Below are positions 59,601 to 64,000 of a stretch of 64,000 nucleotides of DNA, piece by piece. Below the pieces are notes generated by a model. It was given only the letters and a program-made list of their open reading frames with translations, had not been told where the DNA came from and made no database searches. The translations under genes were made by a program, and so were the position numbers. Numbering within the stretch: the first letter of the stretch is position 1; each line of letters starts with the position of its first letter. Where the stretch lies: positions 1 to 64,000 of the forward strand of contig JAQGDQ010000521.1 of the NCBI GenBank assembly GCA_030141605.1, given 5' to 3'. Origin of the DNA: Tubiluchus corallicola (Eukaryota; Priapulida; Priapulimorpha; Priapulimorphida; Tubiluchidae).

Positions 59601-59680
59601 TAATGGTTACTTCATTGTTCGTTTCTTGTGCATTCAGATGCTGCAAAGAAATTCAGATTTCATTGACAAAGACATATCAA
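26672..59680 (+). CDS. RPGRIP1L: RPGRIP1L ortholog (Fantom/NPHP8), ciliary transition-zone scaffold
   Basis: Scaffold of the ciliary transition zone. Exons: 26672-26693, 29365-29509, 30260-30422, 31707-31787, 32176-32321, 32542-32614, 33131-33201, 33477-33582, 33952-34098, 34913-35126, 35509-35615, 35957-36074, 36983-37101, 37708-37809, 38122-38190, 38506-38583, 38681-38796, 40307-40376, 41747-41876, 41975-42069, 42572-42731, 43156-43310, 44559-44684, 45259-45351, 46692-47222, 47740-47868, 48761-48848, 49462-49556, 50928-51120, 57717-57801, 58982-59072, 59638-59680. All phases agree, giving 3,961 nt without a stop (1,320 codons; human protein 1,315). Exon 1 (MDNRSEV) is inferred from phase and its GTGAGT donor; the rest align to human RPGRIP1L. 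The final 35-40 codons, ending human-like in a C2 strand, were not found. Confidence 0.94.
28515..29074 (-). mobile_element. TTAA-flanked MITE, full-length copy
   Basis: Left end TTAA|AAGAAAACTGGACGATTGT (TTAA at 28516-28519). Right end, in reverse complement, TTAA|AGGAAAACCGGATGATTGT (TTAA at 29070-29073). TTAA target duplication and about 19-bp inverted ends suggest a piggyBac- or Kolobok-type non-autonomous element. It lies in RPGRIP1L intron 1. The short frames on both strands here (28626-28932) are not genes. Confidence 0.8.
29365..38190 (+). other. RPGRIP1L: RPGRIP1L coiled-coil exons (2-15)
   Basis: Residues 8-561. They begin with [16 protein letters not shown] and [16 protein letters not shown], the best conserved N-terminal block. 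Heptad-rich stretches follow, such as [19 protein letters not shown]-like and [16 protein letters not shown] segments. The block ends with [20 protein letters not shown] and [16 protein letters not shown], nearly identical to human. Exons here are short (69-214 bp). In the human protein this half mediates self-association and centrosomal/basal-body targeting. Confidence 0.9.
34698..34840 (+). repeat. GC-rich dispersed repeat, short copy
   Basis: Reverse-complement match to 9240-9372 (AGATTCGAGGCT, GCCCGGACGAGGGCACC, TCGAATCGGGCCCACC). It sits 72 bp before the RPGRIP1L exon at 34913, preceded by a short TA run like its sister copy. Confidence 0.75.
38506..45351 (+). other. RPGRIP1L: RPGRIP1L tandem central C2 domains (exons 16-24)
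   Basis: First C2-like domain, residues about 567-715: [57 protein letters not shown]. It ends with [19 protein letters not shown]. Second C2, residues about 750-902: [62 protein letters not shown], and a final VEVLLAWKF strand. This is the most conserved part. The second C2 of the human protein binds NPHP4. The usual calcium-coordinating Asp set is incomplete, as in the family. Confidence 0.92.
40495..40800. mobile_element. Possible DNA-transposon remnant
   Basis: Starts TACAGTAGTCCCCACTT followed by a region of paired short complementary motifs. The start resembles those of pogo/Tigger-type MITEs, but no matching second end was found. Confidence 0.25.
45642..46168 (-). mobile_element. 527-bp pogo/Tigger-like element with truncated transposase start
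   Basis: Inverted ends of 23 bp (CCGTATATACTCGCATATAA + GCC) at 45642-45664 and 46146-46168, flanked by TA at 45640-45641 and 46169-46170. The minus strand encodes [20 protein letters not shown] then [15 protein letters not shown] (from about 45850 down), which matches the N-terminal helix-turn-helix of pogo/CENP-B-type transposases. The frame then diverges, and no DDE domain is present. Extra copies of GTATATAAGCCGACC-like motif occur just inside both ends. Lies in RPGRIP1L intron 24. Confidence 0.85.
46389..46453 (+). repeat. tRNA-derived SINE remnant
   Basis: GGGATATAGTCTAACGGTTT resembles a tRNA 5' half with an A box (TAGTCTAACGG). GGTTTGATATTC 45 bp later resembles a B box. The cloverleaf cannot be closed well, so this is a SINE head or tRNA pseudogene, not a tRNA gene. 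Confidence 0.45.
46692..49556 (+). other. RPGRIP1L: RPGRIP1L variable linker exons (25-28)
   Basis: Exon 25 is 531 bp, the largest, and encodes 177 residues rich in Ala, Pro, Thr and Ser with almost no similarity to human. Near its end, [15 protein letters not shown] aligns with a Pro/Lys/Arg motif of human RPGRIP1L and fits a class I SH3 ligand (RKPPPAP). Exons 26-28 add acidic and Ser-rich sequence ([19 protein letters not shown]). Likely disordered, separating the C2 pair from the C-terminal domain. Confidence 0.85.
48055..48106 (+). repeat. tRNA-like fragment
   Basis: GGGCGTTAGCTCAGTAAG followed by AGCTCAAATCC gives A- and B-box-like motifs, but the spacing is too short for a tRNA. Probably a decayed SINE head. 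Confidence 0.35.
51267..51622. mobile_element. 356-bp MITE with TA target duplication
   Basis: Left CCATATTTACTCCTTTTAG and right CTAAAACAAGTAAATACGG are inverted repeats, flanked by TA at 51265-51266 and 51623-51624. Tc1/mariner or pogo-type, no coding left. Lies in RPGRIP1L intron 29. Confidence 0.65.
51700..51965 (+). repeat. Dispersed SINE-like repeat, copy 1
   Basis: Shares TTTCATTCTTCATATTGATT, CTTAGCCTTATTA and a GTATAAAAAAAG end with 58555-58830. The end also resembles 63100-63120. The frame at 51826-52080 is not supported. Confidence 0.45.
53346..53351 (-). promoter_or_regulatory. Polyadenylation signal of the nested gene
   Basis: AATAAA on the minus strand, about 25 nt after the TAA stop of the last exon. 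Confidence 0.6.
53376..56510 (-). CDS. Nested secreted proline-rich repeat protein, unrecognised
   Basis: Opposite strand, inside RPGRIP1L intron 29. Coding exons 56510-55624 and 53472-53376, joined in phase 2 over a GTGAGT donor and a TTATGTTACAG acceptor, give 327 residues. A non-coding leader intron (57016-56613) has a GTGAGT donor and TTGCAG acceptor. Residues 1-20 ([14 protein letters not shown]...) form a signal peptide. A conserved-looking region follows ([32 protein letters not shown]). Then come degenerate 12-residue repeats at about 140-225 ([36 protein letters not shown]). The tail ends [19 protein letters not shown]. There is no cysteine after the signal region, and no known domain is recognised. 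AATAAA lies 25 nt past the stop. Probably extracellular; function unknown. Confidence 0.78.
55587..55592 (-). promoter_or_regulatory. Possible alternative polyadenylation signal of the nested gene
   Basis: AATAAA on the minus strand, just inside the second intron, about 28 nt after the TGA that would be read if the donor is not spliced. Use of it would yield a 296-residue form ending GYEYEFK. Confidence 0.4.
57017..57100 (-). other. Candidate 5' non-coding exon of the nested gene
   Basis: On the minus strand the exon ends AAAGCAGAG before GTGAGTG at 57016. The 5' limit is not visible; 57100 is a guess. It contains a short upstream ATG ([11 protein letters not shown]) that stops within the next exon. 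Confidence 0.4.
57583..57653 (-). repeat. tRNA-derived SINE head or tRNA pseudogene
   Basis: Minus strand reads GAGTGGCGCAGCGGACAGAG (A box TGGCGCAGCGG) and GACGGATTCAAATCC (B box GGATTCAAATCC) with near-tRNA spacing. The acceptor stem does not pair. It lies 64 bp before the RPGRIP1L exon at 57717. Confidence 0.6.
58555..58830 (+). repeat. Dispersed SINE-like repeat, copy 2
   Basis: Aligns to 51700-51965 (TTTCATTTATCATATTGATT, TTAGCCTTTATAATAAGCC, end GTATAAAATATAG). It shares CACCTCTGCT, TTAGGGGA and ATAAGCCAGATTCCAG-type motifs with 62985-63145. Confidence 0.45.
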
Positions 59681-59876
59681 GTAAGAAATAACTTTATCTT
59701 ATGTTCACTTATTTGCATTTTGTATATTTCTGCCATCGAAGGTTTAATTTATACATGTATCATATTTGCGAAATGTAGAGAAGAAATAGATGCGTTCTTT
59801 ATTATTGTACATCAAAGAATTGATATTTAACTTTATTTAATGTGTAAGTTTAGCAGGTCTCTCCCTAATAGGTACA

Positions 59877-59975
59877 GTAAGTCCTCGCTTGTTGACTCCT
59901 ATGCGTTCCAGCAAAATGCATCGCTAAGTGAAACGTCTCTAAACGAAGCAATGCTTCCATAAGAAATAACGTGAA
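59877..59975. mobile_element. Possible Tigger-like transposon end
   Basis: CAGTAAGTCCTCGCTTGTTG, followed by CGCTAAGTGAAACGTC and CTAAACGAAGC, has the CAG start and CGCTAAG-type repeats seen at Tigger ends. No partner end was found. Confidence 0.3.
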
Positions 59976-62900
59976 AGCATTCAGTTGTGTTACACGAGTA
60001 AAAATCAATAGTGCTTGGCTATGTAGGCACGAGAAATCATTAATGGTTGGCTCATAAATTAAACACTTTTTAGCATTTACTGCTTACAGCTTATACATTA
60101 CATATGTGGAAGGAGTTTACAATTCCGCCCACACAATTTAAATACCCTAATCTGCTTCACAGTCTAATTGCTTGTGAGTTAGGAATTGTAAACTTTAACC
60201 ACATATTTGTTTAATTAAAAGCTAATGAGTATGAAAACTAAAATTAAATTTGAAACATAGGTCCTTCCTCCTCTCGTTGCTCTCCTTCAACCATTTTTCT
60301 TCTTTTCTTTCTCCTTTTGTTTCGTAATAAACTTAGGATTGGTTACTTAGCTAGTTCTTTAACTACTAAACCACTAACATGATTGGGGCTTTTAGCCTGT
60401 CTGTTTGCTATGTCAAAAAAAATTATTATATCGTTTGATCATTTTTGCTATTGTACTTCTTAGTAGTAGGCTTTTAAATCAACATTATTTATTATATACA
60501 TAATAAATATTATACTATTTGAAGTTATCTAAACACTGAGACTAATAACAAAGGAAAGAAAGTGAGGTTGAATGTAGTTTCATTTTCATTCTTATTTGTT
60601 TCACCTATTTACTGCACATATCTGGCACATGCTTTTTGGTACTTGTGCACTTAAAAAGAATTTTGTTAACTCTGGTTTTTGGTTAATTTGTATCAAACCT
60701 CTTTAAGAACGGACTTCTGTGCATATTTAAACAACAATCGTGTCTTGTAGCAGTTTGACAGTCTTAAAATACTGACTTGAACAATGTTGACTGTGATTTT
60801 CTACTTAACTCTCTGAACAAGGTATTCCAGTACCACACTTTCAGAAACTGTAATAACTTAATAACTTAATATCATTGATGAAAACCAAAAAAAACAAACA
60901 GATAAGTTCTAGGTTATGGAGTGCAGCATAGGTAACATTTTATTTCAGCCATTTTATCCATAGTGTGTAAATAGACTATATATTAGCAGTCTAATAAGAG
61001 AATTAGCAACTTCATATTGACTCCACTACTGAGCCAATTTATATGCAAAGTTAAGTAGTCAATGTGTAAATGTTTGTGGTATTTCAATGAATTTAATTAT
61101 CTTTGTGCCTGTGGTTGTGTGATAATGCATGTTTGCTCCACTAGAGCCTTAAATTGTGCAGCAGTGTCTGATTTTACTATATCATTCTATGCGGAGAATT
61201 TCAGGATTGAAATTTAGAATGAATTTAGAATCATTAAGGCTTGGCCTTACATTTGCACTATACAAGTTAGTCTGAACAGCTTTGAAAGTTTTTTTAGAAC
61301 ATTTCTGAGAAAAGTATTTCACCAAGTAGTCGTGCTGCAATACAAAAATGTCAAACTACAACCATAATTACTTTAAAACTAGGAATGATAAATATGATCG
61401 AAAAAGTGACAATGTCTGCTTTGATGGCAATCGTATAGCTCTCTGAGAGATTAAAAACTTAGCATCTGCATTTGATTTCAGTCAAGACATGGTTGAGTAG
61501 GCTGAAAAAAACAATAATGAAAACTGTTCTCGGTAAATATCCCTCTGAAAGGGTTAAGCACAAAATAACTTTTGTATCTGTATGTATACGTATGACCATG
61601 TGTTCACATAATTGGCTACTGTTGTTAGTCAGGCATGTGATACTAGCAGCTGTAGTAGTAAGAAGTTCATACTAAGCCTTATTCTTTCAAGGAATGGCTT
61701 TCTCGGTATTACCACAAGCTTGGTCTTCATTCTGTTATTCAAATCTTCAAGACTTATTTATTTATTTGGTGTCCTTGGTTAAAGGTGTGTTTATTTCTTC
61801 TAGTTGTGGTCATGAATGAATTTTAGCCTCAGCCTTGTACTTGATAATAAGCAAAAGACAAGCAAAGGATATGTATCAGTTGCAGAGTTTGTGATTTATG
61901 TGAAATTCCGTACAGAGTTATTGTAAAAATACAACTATGTGAAATTTATAAAGTTTTGGCTAACAGTTTTTTTCTGTTCCATGACTTATGCAATATGATT
62001 GCACCAAACCTAACTGTGTGAAATTTTTGAAAGAGATAATCTCATTTTGGAAACTGAACCATCGCGGCATTGATGATGGTCTTGAAAGTAGTGTTGGAAT
62101 GATGTTATCTCTGAAGAGCTCTAAAACATCAGAGGCTCAACAAATTATTTTCTAGGCTAATAATGAATGTACAAAGGCTACTAATTCTAGTACCATGAGG
62201 AAATATGACAAGACAATACTGTTAATACACATTACGCTAAGAAATTAACAACTCCTAACAGCACGGATGTTGCAAATTGTAATAAAGAAACGAGAAAGCT
62301 TGACAATGTAATAGCTGTGGATTATGGCAGAGAATTAACTACTCTTGACCTCGGTGATGAAGATCTTCATAAATAGTACCTCAAAACTGACGGAAATATT
62401 GTTTATTGTGAGAACTTACAAAGTTGTTCGAATTAGTACAAGTACTGTTGAGCCAGTAATATTGTTTGTAAGAATTGTGTAAAAAAATTTCTTTACAGCT
62501 GTCAGTATGTAAAACTGAAAACTTTGCAGTACAGATGTGTGTTTTTTTCGTAACAATGTGATGTTTTTTCATGTCTGATGTTGTTTGGCATTTCATTAGC
62601 ATTCATTTATACTGAATGAAGCTGAATCTCATTACCTATAATTATGTAGTCAAGTCATTCAGTTGTAATAATAATGAGAATTAATATTGCAAGTTAGCTG
62701 AACAGCAGTAATAATAGAAAAGCAATCAATGTTAATTATGAAAATAAAATATACCTTTTTCCTTTTATTTTTTTTATTTTTTCTTTTGCCAATTACATCA
62801 TTTTGCCATTTAGTGTTTTTTATGCTTATTTTCTTTTAAATAAACCGTAGATTTTTTTGGTACTGACTACAGAATTAGTTTTTAAGTTCCACGGTGAAAC

Positions 62901-62984
62901 CAAGGCATCACCGAATTCCTTTCTAGAGTTTTAAGTTTTCTTAAATTTTAAGATACTTCCAGAAAATCAGGGAATGTAGCTGGA

Positions 62985-63145
62985 GCACCTCTGCTGGTTT
63001 AGCTCTCATTTTAGGGGAATATCCTTATTATGAGCCGGGCCACAAACACCTTGCTAACAAGCTGTTGGCCAGCCATTGAGTTGTAGATTCAGGCTTGGGG
63101 AAGGGATATAAAAATATGATATTTTGATGAAAACGTCTTGAGTGT
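62985..63145 (+). repeat. Dispersed SINE-like repeat, copy 3 (partial)
   Basis: Shares CACCTCTGCTG, TTTTAGGGGAATA, CCTTATTATGAGCC and an ATATAAAAATA end with the copies at 58555 and 51700. Confidence 0.4.
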
Positions 63146-64000
63146 CAACTATCGACTGCGTGACCACACATGGTAAAAATGGCACAAATGTTGATGTTAT
63201 TTATCGCTGCTGCAGAATAACCAAAGTTGTCTTTTATTGACAATGCAGATAATTATAAAGTCACAATAGTATAAAATTGATTCAGCAATAGAGTAGTGAG
63301 TTGCAGCATTAGGTATAGTGATTAATAGATTCTTTACTGAACCTTATGTGTTTCACATATCATTCTGGAATTTAAGAATATATGGTGAATGTAATACCTA
63401 TAAGCTATATTTTCTAATTGAAATACTAAAAAATTTGGTTTAATGTCATACTAACAAACTAAAACATACCTATAGTAAGGAACTGAGTTAAAACTTATGA
63501 TTTATGTGGACGCATATTAACTGTTGTATATTAAAAAATAGACAGTTAATTAAGTTGTTGAACGTTAATCGAAATTACTTGAGCAAGCTCATTGAAATTG
63601 GGAATAGGCAGTGGATAAATTTTCGAGGCAAGCAGAATGAAATGTTCTTTTTTATATTTACTTCGCAAATCTGCAAGGCAGAAGCCAGCCTTCAATGCAA
63701 GGCCTACTGAATGCTGTGTTTGTCATATATGAGGAGCCACTGAGCCAGTAGAGGTGTCTGAACCACATTCGGATGTACGTTTGCTGTCCTTCTCCAAGGT
63801 AAACGGCCAGCTTCAGTAAGGCGACTGAAAGCGATATCGAATGCAGGTGTCAGAAGCCATTCACACGAAACTGAAAGCGTAGTAACTTGGCTATGAACCC
63901 AGCCTGAACCATGTACTTCAAAAATTAGTGCATTTCATTTTCAAGAAGAAAATGATGCAAGAAATTTTTCCCCATTCTGCTATTGGACTAAAATCATGCT

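Larger units (their letters stand above)
50928..59680 (+). other. RPGRIP1L: RPGRIP1L C-terminal RPGR-interacting C2-like domain, incomplete (exons 29-32)
   Basis: Residues 1184-1320: [88 protein letters not shown]. The short exon 59638-59680 ([14 protein letters not shown]) matches the human helix after ADMF. The last strand of the domain and the stop codon are missing from the window. Confidence 0.87.
59681..64000 (+). other. RPGRIP1L last visible intron, terminal exon not found
   Basis: 4.3 kb of AT-rich DNA. I searched for the C-terminal block expected after exon 32 (a short loop, then a strand like LRVTVEAL) in the correct phase and found none. A third SINE-like copy lies at 62985-63145. 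A candidate exon at 61482-61532 was rejected. Confidence 0.5.

Noticed and set aside
61482-61532. Candidate RPGRIP1L exon 33
   Set aside because: Acceptor and phase fit, but the encoded KTWLSRLKKTIMKTVL has no likeness to the expected C-terminal C2 strand.

Overview
The window is animal nuclear DNA. It is AT-rich, its genes are interrupted by many short exons with GT-AG introns, and it carries fossils of non-LTR retrotransposons, several classes of small DNA transposon and many minisatellites. Two genes can be read exon by exon by likeness to the human proteins: the lysosomal enzyme aspartylglucosaminidase (AGA) and the ciliary transition-zone protein RPGRIP1L. Both are diverged enough from human to suggest an invertebrate. 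I cannot name the phylum.

Layout. 1-9.4 kb is repeat-rich: a 30-bp minisatellite grown inside a hAT-like element, an antisense reverse-transcriptase fossil, a stray copy of the last AGA exon with its downstream DNA (2046-2900), a foldback-like element whose inverted ends are tandem arrays (3431-4290), a 47-bp minisatellite and a sister 31-bp one, and an L1-type ORF1 fossil directly behind them. 10.4-13.2 kb is a 40-bp satellite of about 68 units with higher-order structure. A 594-bp MITE follows at 13.3-13.9 kb.

15.5-24.2 kb is AGA on the + strand: eight coding exons found, first exon not certain. Its introns hold an LTR-like repeat pair, a 50-bp array, a 90-bp array, a hexamer run, a 30-bp array and a 600-bp CAG/TAG array. 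24.2-29.1 kb is the AGA 3' flank, with a pair of TTAA-flanked MITE copies in opposite orientation.

26.7-59.7 kb is RPGRIP1L on the + strand: 32 exons that join into one open frame of 1,320 codons. It encodes a long N-terminal coiled coil, two central C2 domains, an Ala/Pro-rich linker and most of the C-terminal RPGR-interacting C2-like domain. The last 35-40 codons were not found and may lie beyond the window.

Inside RPGRIP1L intron 29, on the opposite strand, is a three-exon gene (53376-56510 coding, 5' exon near 57.0 kb) for a small secreted proline-rich protein that I do not recognise. It is the best candidate for something undescribed. The three genes have no evident shared pathway; they are neighbours or nested. 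The most striking genomic trait is that at least eight unrelated minisatellites sit in the first 24 kb, while the RPGRIP1L half has none.
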